Positions 1 through 8,611 are shown, numbered from the stretch's first letter. The stretch: DNA of 9,137 nt from Thermoleophilaceae bacterium (GCA_013696905.1 JACCXP010000248.1:1-9137); one strand, 5' to 3'. The notes: a model not told the origin generated them from the sequence alone. Made by a program: numbers and translations.

Positions 1-432
1 CGCTACTACGGCGTGCTCGAGCGGCAGTTCCGCAACTACTACGACAAGGCCAGCCGCCAGCCGGGAGTGACCGGCGAGAACCTCCTGCGCCTGCTCGAGA
101 GCAGGCTCGACAACGTGATCGTCAGGCTCGGCTTCGCGGGCTCGCGCCGGCAGGCGCGCCAGCTCGTGCTGCACGGCCACTGGACCGTCAACGGCCGCCG
201 CGTGGACATCCCCTCTTACCAGGTCCGAACCGACGACGTGATCGCCATCAACCGTGGCGGCTCGAACGCCGAGCAGGTGATCCGCGAGGCCACGGACCTG
301 GTCTCGACGGTGCCCGCGTGGCTCCAGGCCGATCACGACGGCCTGACGGCAAAGGTCTTGCGCCATCCGGAGCGGACGGAGATCGACACTCCGGTGCAGG
401 AACAGCTCATCGTCGAGCTGTACTCGAAGTAG
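1..432 (+). CDS. rpsD: 30S ribosomal protein S4, 5'-truncated by the window edge
   Basis: S4 is a primary 16S rRNA-binding protein that starts assembly of the small-subunit body and lies near the mRNA entry site. The reading frame is open from base 1, where the first codons read [17 protein letters not shown], so the gene begins upstream. The 143 residues present are roughly the last 70% of a usual S4 of about 200 aa. The S4 RNA-binding fold is plain: [20 protein letters not shown], then a basic stretch with [16 protein letters not shown] and a closing strand VRTDDVIAI. The C-terminus ends in the typical ELYSK. It is followed by rpoA on the same strand after 82 nt, as in the alpha operon of many bacteria. 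In several bacteria S4 also represses its own operon; nothing in this fragment shows whether that holds here. Identification is secure. Confidence 0.97.
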   Translation, partial: RYYGVLERQFRNYYDKASRQPGVTGENLLRLLESRLDNVIVRLGFAGSRRQARQLVLHGHWTVNGRRVDIPSYQVRTDDVIAINRGGSNAEQVIREATDLVSTVPAWLQADHDGLTAKVLRHPERTEIDTPVQEQLIVELYSK

Positions 433-451
433 GCAAGCAGCAGTCCCCCCA

Positions 452-480
452 GCCGCCTGGCCGGTCTCCCCGCCGGCGGC
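452..480 (+). other. GC-rich hairpin between rpsD and rpoA
   Basis: In the 82-nt rpsD-rpoA gap, GCCGCC (452-457) pairs with GGCGGC (475-480). After a bulged T, GGC (459-461) pairs with GCC (472-474), leaving a 10-nt loop. No T-run follows, so it is not a classical terminator. It could be a processing site, a weak attenuator that sets the ratio of rpoA to rpsD transcripts, or a by-product of high GC. The rpoA ribosome-binding site lies downstream of it and outside the stem. Confidence 0.35.
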
Positions 481-514
481 GGGCAGTGAAGACCCGACGC
501 GAAGGAACCCCCTG

Positions 515-1477
515 ATGATCCAGTTCCAGACCCCCCAGATCTCCGCCGAGAAGGTGGAGGACAACCGCGGCACCTTTACGATCGAGCCGCTCGATCGTGG
601 CTTCGGCTACACCTTCGGGAACTCCCTGCGGCGCGTGCTGTTGTCGTCGCTCGCGGGCGCCGCGGTGACGAGCGTGAGGATCGAGGGCGTAGCCCACGAG
701 TTCTCGACGATTCCCGGGGTCAAGGAGGATGTGACCGACATCGTCCTCAACCTCAAGGAGGTCGTCTGCCGGATGCACTCCGAGGCGGCCGAGATCGAGG
801 TTCCGCTTGTGGCCACGGGCCCTGGCGAGATCACCGCCAAGGACATCGATCTGCCCTCAGGCGTCGAGATCCTGAATCCGCAGACGCGCATCGCGACGCT
901 CGAGAAGAAGACCAAGCTCGAGATGTACCTGACGATCGGCCGCGGCCGCGGCTACTCGCCCGCCGAGGAGAACAAGACGGAGGACCAGCCGATCGGCGTG
1001 ATCCCGATCGACTCGATCTTCTCGCCGGTGAAGCGTGTGGCGTACCAGGTCGAGGCGGCCCGTGTCGGGCAGCGCACGGACTACGACAAGCTGACGCTCG
1101 ACATTGAGACCGACGGCTCGGTGGATCCGCAGGCGGCGCTGCGCGAGGCGGCCGAGATCCTGATCTCGAGCCTCGCAATCTTCACCGACGCCGACGTCCA
1201 GGCGCTGCGCTCGGGCGACGGCGCGATGGTCGCGGCGGCGGGACCGGCGCCGGCCGGAGTCAACGCCTCGGCGAACGGGATGGATGACATCCTGATCGAG
1301 GAGCTCGAGCTCGGGGTGCGCTCGTACAACTGCCTCAAGCGTGCCGGCATCCAGACGGTCGGCGAGCTCGTCGAGAAGTCGGAGTCGGAGCTGAACGCGA
1401 TCCCGAACTTCGGCCGCAAGTCGATCGAAGAGGTGATCGAGACGCTCGACGCCCGCGGCTTGGCGCTGCGCCCGTAA
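515..1477 (+). CDS. rpoA: DNA-directed RNA polymerase subunit alpha
   Basis: The alpha subunit dimerises to nucleate assembly of core RNA polymerase, and its C-terminal domain touches UP elements and activators. The protein is 320 aa, the usual length. The N-terminal domain spans about residues 1-232, including the early motif FGYTFGNSLRRVLLSSLAGA. A flexible Ala/Gly/Pro-rich linker covers about 237-256. The C-terminal domain follows, with VRSYNCLKRAGI, where R269 and N272 align with the DNA-contacting R265 and N268 of E. coli, then IPNFGRKSIEEV. The protein stops soon after ARGLALRP, without the longer E. coli tail. The ATG is chosen because GAAGGA (501-506) lies 8 nt upstream and the product begins where the family does. 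It is co-directional with rpsD and with rplQ (18-nt gap). Identification is secure. Confidence 0.98.
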   Translation: MIQFQTPQISAEKVEDNRGTFTIEPLDRGFGYTFGNSLRRVLLSSLAGAAVTSVRIEGVAHEFSTIPGVKEDVTDIVLNLKEVVCRMHSEAAEIEVPLVATGPGEITAKDIDLPSGVEILNPQTRIATLEKKTKLEMYLTIGRGRGYSPAEENKTEDQPIGVIPIDSIFSPVKRVAYQVEAARVGQRTDYDKLTLDIETDGSVDPQAALREAAEILISSLAIFTDADVQALRSGDGAMVAAAGPAPAGVNASANGMDDILIEELELGVRSYNCLKRAGIQTVGELVEKSESELNAIPNFGRKSIEEVIETLDARGLALRP

Positions 1478-1495
1478 CGGCGCGAGGACAAGCCG

Positions 1496-1849
1496 ATGCG
1501 CCACCAGCGAAACCGCCACAAGCTCGGCCGCAGCCCCTCGCACCGCAAGGCGCTGCTGATGAACCTCTCGCGCGAGGTGTTCGACCACGAGCGCATCCAG
1601 ACGACGGAGGCGAAGGCCAAGGCGGTAAAGCCCGAGGTCGAGAAGCTGATCACGCTGGCGAAGCGCGGCGACCTGCACGCGCGACGGCGGGCGATGGCGG
1701 CGCTCGGGCAGGACAAGTTCGTCGTCTACAAGCTGTTCGAGGAGATCGCGCCGCGCTACGCGGAGCGGCCGGGTGGGTATACACGCATCCTCAAGCTTGG
1801 CCCGCGGATGTCCGACTCGACCGAGATGGTGTTGCTCGAGCTGGTCTGA
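1496..1849 (+). CDS. rplQ: 50S ribosomal protein L17
   Basis: L17 is a structural protein of the large subunit, bound near the polypeptide exit tunnel. At 117 aa it matches the usual bacterial length of about 115-130. The N-terminus [20 protein letters not shown] is the family signature, followed by the helix [20 protein letters not shown] and the closing [20 protein letters not shown]. The ATG is preceded by GAGGA (1484-1488) at a 7-nt spacing. It follows rpoA directly and is the last gene of the ribosomal-protein operon here, since a strong hairpin comes 13 nt after the stop codon. Identification is secure. Confidence 0.97.
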   Translation: MRHQRNRHKLGRSPSHRKALLMNLSREVFDHERIQTTEAKAKAVKPEVEKLITLAKRGDLHARRRAMAALGQDKFVVYKLFEEIAPRYAERPGGYTRILKLGPRMSDSTEMVLLELV

Positions 1850-1862
1850 GCACTCGGCGGAC

Positions 1863-1886
1863 CGCCCTGATCACCAGATCGGGGCG
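1863..1886 (+). terminator. Hairpin terminator candidate after rplQ
   Basis: CGCCCTGATC (1863-1872) pairs with GATCGGGGCG (1877-1886) around the tetraloop ACCA. This gives ten base pairs including one G-U wobble. It starts 13 nt after the rplQ stop and lies where the alpha operon would end. No T-tract follows, which is common for proposed terminators in high-GC actinobacteria and leaves the function unproven. Confidence 0.6.
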
Positions 1887-1912
1887 CTGGAGATGGAGCG
1901 TGTGGTCTCCGC

Positions 1913-1935
1913 CGGCGACGACGGTCAAGTCGCCG
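1913..1935 (+). other. Second hairpin in the rplQ-RTX gene gap
   Basis: CGGCGAC (1913-1919) pairs perfectly with GTCGCCG (1929-1935) across a 9-nt loop. It lies 27 nt past the first hairpin. It may be a back-up terminator of the ribosomal operon. It could also fold in a longer leader of the next gene if transcription reads through. No T-run follows. Confidence 0.35.
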
Positions 1936-1996
1936 CGTGACGAGAGCCGCTGCTGGAGTGACCCTTCCGATCGGTCCAAGCTCCGCGCATAGTCGC

Positions 1997-2002
1997 TACG
2001 TT
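1997..2002 (+). promoter_or_regulatory. Weak -10 candidate upstream of the RTX protein gene
   Basis: TACGTT fits the actinobacterial -10 pattern TANNNT. It would place transcription start near 2009 and give a 5' leader of nearly 60 nt before the TTG start at 2067. I see no convincing -35 hexamer 16-19 nt upstream. It is proposed mainly because the preceding hairpins suggest that transcription ends after rplQ, so this gene would need its own promoter. Confidence 0.25.
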
Positions 2003-2016
2003 CGGCAGGGGCCGGG

Positions 2017-2052
2017 GTTCGAGCGTCGAAGAGCCGAACGTGCCATCTTCGA
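2017..2052 (+). promoter_or_regulatory. Leader with overlapping alternative stems before the RTX gene
   Basis: Three pairings compete in 36 nt. TTCGA (2018-2022) pairs with TCGAA (2026-2030). GTTCG (2017-2021) pairs with CGAAC (2035-2039). TCGAAGA (2026-2032) pairs with TCTTCGA (2046-2052). The last stem has 7 bp and ends directly against the Shine-Dalgarno sequence at 2053. Mutually exclusive stems beside a ribosome-binding site are what a translational switch would look like. Chance is also plausible in a sequence rich in TTCGAA, and the layout matches no riboswitch class I know. Confidence 0.3.
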
Positions 2053-2060
2053 AGGGGGAG
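2053..2060 (+). promoter_or_regulatory. Shine-Dalgarno sequence that sets the RTX gene start at TTG
   Basis: AGGGGGAG at 2053-2060 is the best ribosome-binding site in the gap and sits 6 nt before TTG at 2067. The in-frame GTG at 2040 lies upstream of it with only a weak GAAGAG in front. Starting at TTG also gives a cleaner signal peptide. Confidence 0.65.
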
Positions 2061-2066
2061 AGAATC

Positions 2067-4118
2067 TTGAGGGGATCGACGTTCACACGCAGGGCCCGGA
2101 TCACGATCGCCCTGGCCGCACTCGCCTCGGTCGCGCTGCCGGCGAGCGCCTCGGCCGTCCACTGGCCGCTGTTCGGCGGCGACAACGGCCATTCCGGCTA
2201 CCAGCCCGTCGGCGAGGGCAGCGTGCCGGTCAAGCTCCGCTACGCGAAGACGTCCGAGGCCGACCAGTTCCTCAAGACCTCGATCCTGACCTCGACCGGC
2301 AACCCGGACACCCAGCGCGTGATCTACGGCACGGTCAGCCCGAACGAGGTGATGCAGGGAGCCACCGCGAACGCGAACGGGCGCGTGCACCTGCGGGTGC
2401 TCCAGAGCGGAGCCCCCGTCGGCGCCGCCGACGGGGTGAAGATCGACGACGGCATCGCCGACCCCGACGTGTTCGGGCCGGGCGCAGCAGCCCCGGAGCC
2501 CGCGAGCGTCTCGTTCGCCGACACCTCGGGAGCCACCGGGCTCGGCCAGGTCTTCGCAGTCCACAACGACGACGACCAGAGCGCGACGGTGGGCGACATC
2601 GCGATCGCCCAGATCGACGAGAACGGCGGCGCGCTGGTGCAGGACGTCCCGCTCGCGGGCACCGAGGGCTTCAGCATCCGCTCGTCGCCCGTGGTCACGG
2701 GCCCCGCCCCCGACAGCGGCAACCGCACGCTCTTCTTCCTGGCCACGAACGGCGCCATCACGCGCCTCTACCGGGTGCCGCTGGTCGCCGCGGGCAGCCT
2801 CGGAGCGGCGATCGGCGCGCCGATCTCGCGCGACGTGCCGGGAGCGAACGCGACCTCGAGCCCGACGCTCGTCTTCCTCAACAACGCGCAGGGCGGCGCG
2901 ACACCATACGTGGCGGTCGGCACCAACACCGCCACGAGCGTGCGCACGTTCACGGTCGGCACGCTCGGCGACGGCCCGGTCTCGGGCAACCTCGCCGGGA
3001 CCGCTCAGACGGCTAGCGTGCCGATCACGCCCGGTGGCCTGACGCCCGGCGCGCCCGGCAGCGGCGCGACCAAGGCGCCCTTCGTCTACGTGGCGGTGGC
3101 CGCGGGGACCAACACGATCGTCTACAAGCTCGCGCAGTCCGGCAACGCTCCGACGCTCGACACCGTCGCGACGAGTGGCCAGCTCGAGGGGCTGCCGGCC
3201 CCGGCGCTCACGACGACCCAGGAGGTCGAGGCAGCCGGCCCGGGCGACGGCCGCGTCGTCGTCACGACGGCCGCAAACCTCTACGTGCTGCGGGTCGGCG
3301 ATCTCGCCGCCTCGGGCACCTTCAGCCGCAGGCTGCTGCGAGCGGGCACGACCGGGTTCGGGCAGACGACCGCCGCGACCTCCGGCGACCTGATCTACGT
3401 GACCAACGACGAAGGCAGGCAGTACGTGCTGCGACTGCGCGACGCCCAGCCCGTGCGCGGCCGGGCGCGCCGGCCGCGGCGAGGCAGGCCGGTCCGCTCG
3501 CTGCCGGCGCAGTTCGTCGAGAGCTCGCGCAACGCCGCTCCGCGGCTCGACAACTCGGGAATGGGCCAGCCCTCGATCTCGCGCGGGTTCGTGCAGTTCG
3601 GCAGCCAGAAGGGGTTGTTCGTCTACGCAAGCGCCTGTGGCAACGAAGTTGCCGGCACGCCCGGTCCCGACACCATCGTCGGCACGAGCGCCGGCGATCG
3701 TGTCCTCGCCGCCGATGGCGACGACCAGGTCTCAGGAGTGCGCGGAGACGATTGCCTGTTCGGCGATCAGGGGGTCGACCGCCTCGACGGCGGGTCAGGG
3801 GACGATCTCCTGCTCGGCAGGCTCGGCGACGACGCGCTCAGCGGCGGGCCCGGCAACGACCGGCTGGCCGGCGGCGATGGCAACGACCGCGCAAGCGGCG
3901 GCTCGGGGGCCGATCGCCTGACGGGGGGCGAGGGCCACGACTACCTGGTCGGCGGGCGCGGGCGCGACTCCTTCTCAGGCGGCGCCGGCCGCGACAGGCT
4001 GAACGCCGTAGATGGACGCGGCGAGCGGGTGAACTGCGGCGCAGGACGCGACAGCGCACGGGTCGACCGCTCGGACCGCGTCTTCGGCTGCGAGCGGGTC
4101 CTACGCAGCAGGCGCTGA
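2067..4118 (+). CDS. Secreted propeller-like protein with C-terminal RTX calcium-binding repeats
   Basis: This is a predicted secreted protein of 683 aa from the TTG start (692 if GTG 2040 is used). Residues 1-30 form a signal peptide: two Arg at 8-9, a hydrophobic core ITIALAALASVAL, and ASASA before VHW. Residues 31-523 contain no Cys and are rich in beta-prone segments. The motif WPLFGGDNGHSGYQP (33-47) resembles the first blade of PQQ-type beta-propellers, but I cannot count blades by eye. An Arg-rich tract lies at 464-477. From 530 to 646 come 13 consecutive RTX nonapeptides of the form GGxGxDxLx, expected to fold as a calcium-filled parallel beta roll. A 37-residue tail follows with VNCGAGRD and VFGCERV. 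All four Cys (524, 563, 657, 675) lie in or at the edges of the RTX part and may form disulfides outside the cell. No transmembrane anchor, sortase motif or catalytic signature is evident, and the substrate is unknown. The family link is solid for RTX and tentative for the propeller. Confidence 0.85.
   Translation: MRGSTFTRRARITIALAALASVALPASASAVHWPLFGGDNGHSGYQPVGEGSVPVKLRYAKTSEADQFLKTSILTSTGNPDTQRVIYGTVSPNEVMQGATANANGRVHLRVLQSGAPVGAADGVKIDDGIADPDVFGPGAAAPEPASVSFADTSGATGLGQVFAVHNDDDQSATVGDIAIAQIDENGGALVQDVPLAGTEGFSIRSSPVVTGPAPDSGNRTLFFLATNGAITRLYRVPLVAAGSLGAAIGAPISRDVPGANATSSPTLVFLNNAQGGATPYVAVGTNTATSVRTFTVGTLGDGPVSGNLAGTAQTASVPITPGGLTPGAPGSGATKAPFVYVAVAAGTNTIVYKLAQSGNAPTLDTVATSGQLEGLPAPALTTTQEVEAAGPGDGRVVVTTAANLYVLRVGDLAASGTFSRRLLRAGTTGFGQTTAATSGDLIYVTNDEGRQYVLRLRDAQPVRGRARRPRRGRPVRSLPAQFVESSRNAAPRLDNSGMGQPSISRGFVQFGSQKGLFVYASACGNEVAGTPGPDTIVGTSAGDRVLAADGDDQVSGVRGDDCLFGDQGVDRLDGGSGDDLLLGRLGDDALSGGPGNDRLAGGDGNDRASGGSGADRLTGGEGHDYLVGGRGRDSFSGGAGRDRLNAVDGRGERVNCGAGRDSARVDRSDRVFGCERVLRSRR
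3654..4004 (+). repeat. 13 tandem 27-bp units encoding RTX nonapeptides
   Basis: Thirteen nonapeptides follow one another with no gap, from GTPGPDTIV to GGAGRDRLN. The middle ones (GGSGDDLLL, GGPGNDRLA, GGDGNDRAS, GGSGADRLT, GGEGHDYLV) are closest to the RTX consensus, and the first three are degenerate. In RTX proteins the Gly and Asp side of each unit binds Ca2+ and folding depends on extracellular calcium. At DNA level the units have diverged, so this is an old repeat and not a recent expansion. Confidence 0.9.
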
Positions 4119-4135
4119 GGCCGACCGGGCGGCCT
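4118..4135 (+). terminator. Short hairpin right after the RTX gene stop
   Basis: AGGCCG (4118-4123) pairs with CGGCCT (4130-4135) around the loop ACCGGG. The stem begins at the last base of the RTX stop codon and shares its final T with the putative -10 box of the next gene. There is no T-tract. It may be a compact terminator or a chance fold in GC-rich DNA. Confidence 0.35.
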
Positions 4136-4140
4136 AGCAT
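4135..4140 (+). promoter_or_regulatory. -10 box for a leaderless methyltransferase transcript
   Basis: TAGCAT fits TANNNT and ends 7 nt before an in-frame GTG (4148), the spacing at which transcription would begin on the start codon itself. No Shine-Dalgarno sequence is present in front of that GTG. A clear -35 element is missing, as is frequent for leaderless actinobacterial promoters. Confidence 0.45.
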
Positions 4141-4147
4141 GGGCGCC

Positions 4148-4957
4148 GTGGCGGCTGACGTCGAAGCGCTCAAGCAGGACACGCGCGGCGCCTGGAGCCG
4201 GGGCGACTACGGCGAGCTCGCCAAGCTGTTCGAGGGAGCGGCCGGCGAGCTTCTCGATGCCTGCGCGATCTCGGCCGGGCAGGAGGTCGTCGACGTCGGA
4301 GCGGGCAACGGCAACCTCGCGGTGCTGGCGGCGCGCGAGGGCGCGAGCGTCGTGGCCTGTGACCTGACGCCCACGATGGTCGAGCTTGGGCGTGCGCGCA
4401 CGGCGGCGGAGGGCCTCGCGGTCGAATGGCTCGTGGCCGACGCCGAGCAGCTTCCCTTCGAGGACGCTCGCTTCGACTGTGCAGGCTCGGTCTTCGGGGC
4501 GATGTTCGCCCCCCGCCCCGAGCGCGCGGCAGCCGAGCTGCTGCGGGTGGTCCGCCCCGGCGGCACGGTCGGGATGGCGAGCTGGACACCGGAGAGCTAC
4601 CAGGGACAGAGCTTCGCGATCGGCCGCCGCCATATGCCCCAAGGCGCTGACCTGGCTATCTCCACCGACTGGGGCGACGAGGCGATCGCCCGCTCACGGT
4701 TCGAGTCGCTCGGCGCCCGCGTCGAGGCGCGGCGCCGCAGCGTGCCCTTCCGGTTCGAGTCGCCCGCGGCGATGAGCTCGTTCTTCGCGCGCAACGCCGG
4801 GCCGGTCGTGGCGGCGCGCGAGGCGATGTCGCCTGAGCGCTACCGGCAGATGGCCGAGGAGACCAAGCGCCTGGCGGCCGGTCGCAATCGCGCGACCGAC
4901 GGGTCGATGGCGATCGATGTCGATTACCTGCTCGTGGTGGCGCGCAAGCGCGGGTAG
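4148..4957 (+). CDS. Class I SAM-dependent methyltransferase (UbiE/Methyltransf_11-like)
   Basis: Transfers a methyl group from S-adenosylmethionine to an unknown acceptor, presumably in the cytoplasm. From the GTG start it is 269 aa; an ATG at 4139 would add three residues, but that ATG overlaps the likely -10 box. The Rossmann motifs are in order: motif I VVDVGAGNGNLAVLAA with D49, an acidic residue ending strand 2 (ACDLT, D72) that should bind the ribose of SAM, ADAEQLPF with D98 near the adenine, and the post-II/III segment LLRVVRPGGTVGMASWTPES. The C-terminal part (YLLVVARKRG at the end) matches the general shape of small-molecule methyltransferases common in actinobacteria. Substrate residues cannot be assigned. 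It sits 29 nt after the RTX gene and 5 nt before truA, so it may drive truA transcription, but its activity need not relate to either neighbour. UbiE itself (quinone synthesis) is not supported. Confidence 0.88.
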   Translation: MAADVEALKQDTRGAWSRGDYGELAKLFEGAAGELLDACAISAGQEVVDVGAGNGNLAVLAAREGASVVACDLTPTMVELGRARTAAEGLAVEWLVADAEQLPFEDARFDCAGSVFGAMFAPRPERAAAELLRVVRPGGTVGMASWTPESYQGQSFAIGRRHMPQGADLAISTDWGDEAIARSRFESLGARVEARRRSVPFRFESPAAMSSFFARNAGPVVAAREAMSPERYRQMAEETKRLAAGRNRATDGSMAIDVDYLLVVARKRG

Positions 4958-4962
4958 GACGC

Positions 4963-5682
4963 CTGAGCGCGCGCCTGCTGATCGAGTACGACGGCGCGGA
5001 GTTCGTCGGCTGGGCGCGCCAGCCCGGCCTGCGCACCGTGCAGGCGGTGCTCGAGCAGGCACTCGCCGAAGCGGCCGGCCGGCCGACCCCGCTGACGGTC
5101 GCGGGGCGCACGGACGCCGGGGTCCACGCTCGCGGCCAGGTGGCGAGCCACGCAGGCATTCCCGTCACCCGCGGGCGCTTGAACTCCGTGCTGCCGTCCG
5201 ACCTGCGCGTCGTGGCGAGCGACCCGGCCGCCGAGGGCTTCGACGCCCGCCGCGACGCGCGCTCGCGCACCTATCGCTACCGCGTGCTCGCCCGGCCTGA
5301 CTTCAGCCCGTTCGAGCGTGGGCGTGCGCTGCACTGGCGCTACCCGCTCGACCGGGATGCGCTCGACGACTGCGCCGCGGCGCTCCTCGGCACGCACGAC
5401 TTCACGGCCTTCACCCCGAAGCAGACACATCACGTGCGCTTCGAGCGCCACGTCCTGCGCGCCGAGTGGCTCGCCGCCGAGGGCGCCGTGATCGAGCTGT
5501 GGATCGAGGCCGACGCGTTCTTGCGTCACATGGTGCGCACGCTTGTCGGGACGATGCTGTCGGTGGCATGCGGGCGCTTCGAGGCGGACCTGTTCCTCGG
5601 GCTGCTCGAAGGCCGCCCGCGAGCGCAGGCCGGCGACACCGCCGCGGCGCACGGGCTCTACCTGGAGTCCGTCCGCTACTGA
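4963..5682 (+). CDS. truA: tRNA pseudouridine(38-40) synthase TruA, probable CTG start
   Basis: TruA converts uridines 38-40 of the tRNA anticodon arm to pseudouridine. The catalytic motif GRTDAGVHARGQ is present, with the nucleophile Asp51 counted from CTG 4963. Other family marks are NSVLPSDL, RTYRYRV, the helix HMVRTLVGTML and the terminal GLYLESV. The conserved N-terminal strand LLIEYDGAEFVGW is encoded at 4975-5013, upstream of the first GTG (5038), so a GTG start would remove it. Reading that frame back to 4861 I find no ATG, GTG or TTG. CTG at 4963 gives (M)SARLLIEYDG, the right length (239 aa), and lies 3 nt after AGGA (4956-4959) and 5 nt after the methyltransferase stop, suggesting translational coupling. 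A sequencing error at the start codon is the alternative. Function is secure; the start is inferred. Confidence 0.93.
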   Translation: MSARLLIEYDGAEFVGWARQPGLRTVQAVLEQALAEAAGRPTPLTVAGRTDAGVHARGQVASHAGIPVTRGRLNSVLPSDLRVVASDPAAEGFDARRDARSRTYRYRVLARPDFSPFERGRALHWRYPLDRDALDDCAAALLGTHDFTAFTPKQTHHVRFERHVLRAEWLAAEGAVIELWIEADAFLRHMVRTLVGTMLSVACGRFEADLFLGLLEGRPRAQAGDTAAAHGLYLESVRY

Positions 5683-5702
5683 GCGGGGCGGAAGCGACCC
5701 GC

Positions 5703-5719
5703 TCGAGGTCTATCCTCGA
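5703..5719 (+). promoter_or_regulatory. Hairpin overlapping a possible -10 box before surE
   Basis: TCGAGG (5703-5708) pairs with CCTCGA (5714-5719) around TCTAT. Within it, TATCCT (5711-5716) fits TANNNT and lies 12 nt before the surE ATG, so a start site would fall about 5 nt upstream of the gene. The same bases could act as a short terminator for truA, an operator, or simply a promoter. No clear Shine-Dalgarno precedes surE, which favours a near-leaderless message. Confidence 0.35.
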
Positions 5720-5728
5720 AACGCGGCG

Positions 5729-6541
5729 ATGAGGGTGCTCCTGACCAACGACGACGGCATCCAGGCCACCGGCCTGAACGCCATGCGCCGGGCCCTGCTC
5801 GAGGTGGCGGAGGTGGACCTTTCGGTGATCGCACCCGATGGCAACCGCTCCGCCTACGGCCGCATGATCACGACGCGCGAGCCGCTATGGATCGAGGAGG
5901 TCGAGTTCGACGACGGCTCGATCGGCTTCGCCACCGACGGCTCGCCCGTCGACTGCGTGCGCTTCGCGGCGCTCGGCCTCGTCGAGTCCCAGCCCGAGCT
6001 GATCGTCTCGGGGATCAACCACGGCGCCAACCTCGGCGACGACATCACCTACTCGGGCACGGTCGCGGCCGCGCTCGAGGGCATCGTGCTCGGCTTGCCC
6101 GCGATCGCCGTCTCGCAGCAGTCGCGCGCGCGAGAGATGGACTTCCGACTCGGTGAGCGCTTCGACTTCGAGCAGGCGGCCGCCTTCGTCGCGCGGGTCG
6201 TCGAGGAGCTCGAGCGCGTCCCGTTCCCCGACTCGACCCTGCTCAACGTCAACTGCCCGGCCGGCGATGCAAGGGGCGCCCGCGCCTGCCGGCTCGGCAA
6301 GCGGATCTACCGCGATCGGCTCGAGCTGACCGAGGAGACGGGCGGTCGCCGCCGTTACCGCATCTACGGCGACGACCCGACCTATCACGAGGAGGACGGG
6401 ACCGACTTCGCGGCGATCGCGGACGGCTACATCGCCGTCACGCCCCTGCACTTCGACCTCACCGATCAGTCCGGCGTGGAGGCGCTCGGCGGCTTCGATC
6501 TCGACCGCCTGCTTCGCCCCGCCGCCAGCGAGGTTGAATAG
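5729..6541 (+). CDS. surE: 5'/3'-nucleotidase SurE
   Basis: SurE is a metal-dependent phosphatase that removes phosphate from nucleoside 5'- and 3'-monophosphates, and in some species from short polyphosphate. It has been linked to stationary-phase survival. The protein is 270 aa, normal for the family. The metal site is complete: D8-D9 in LLTNDDGIQATGL, S41 in APDGNRSAYG, and N97 in the signature VSGINHGANLGDDITYSGTV. ATG 5729 is chosen because MRVLLTNDDG is the canonical first strand; the frame is open further upstream, but that part belongs to the truA region. It lies 46 nt after truA and 6 nt before ligA. The C-terminal segment (TPLHFDLTDQSGVEAL) matches the usual end of the fold. Identification is secure. 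Confidence 0.96.
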   Translation: MRVLLTNDDGIQATGLNAMRRALLEVAEVDLSVIAPDGNRSAYGRMITTREPLWIEEVEFDDGSIGFATDGSPVDCVRFAALGLVESQPELIVSGINHGANLGDDITYSGTVAAALEGIVLGLPAIAVSQQSRAREMDFRLGERFDFEQAAAFVARVVEELERVPFPDSTLLNVNCPAGDARGARACRLGKRIYRDRLELTEETGGRRRYRIYGDDPTYHEEDGTDFAAIADGYIAVTPLHFDLTDQSGVEALGGFDLDRLLRPAASEVE

Positions 6542-8599
<2,058 letters not shown>

Positions 8600-8611
8600 G
8601 CGCTCGGGCGC

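Noticed and set aside
857..1678. Long minus-strand open frame across rpoA and rplQ
   Set aside because: It is the antisense of two certain genes, rich in Arg and Leu as expected of high-GC shadow frames, with no recognisable domain.
2040..2066. GTG 2040 as start of the RTX protein
   Set aside because: It lies upstream of the only good Shine-Dalgarno sequence and inside the loop of the leader stem; TTG 2067 has better spacing and a cleaner signal peptide.
1850..2066. A small RNA or tRNA gene in the rplQ-RTX gap
   Set aside because: No cloverleaf, T-loop GTTCRANNC box or known RNA motif is visible; the hairpins are better read as terminator or leader structures.
1937..3016. Plus-strand open frame overlapping the RTX gene in another frame
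   Set aside because: The product is an Arg/Pro/Gly-rich shadow, whereas the chosen frame has a signal peptide and RTX motifs.
3654..4004. CRISPR array or satellite, because of the 27-bp periodicity
   Set aside because: The period follows coding nonapeptides with diverged codons; there are no identical repeats separated by unique spacers.
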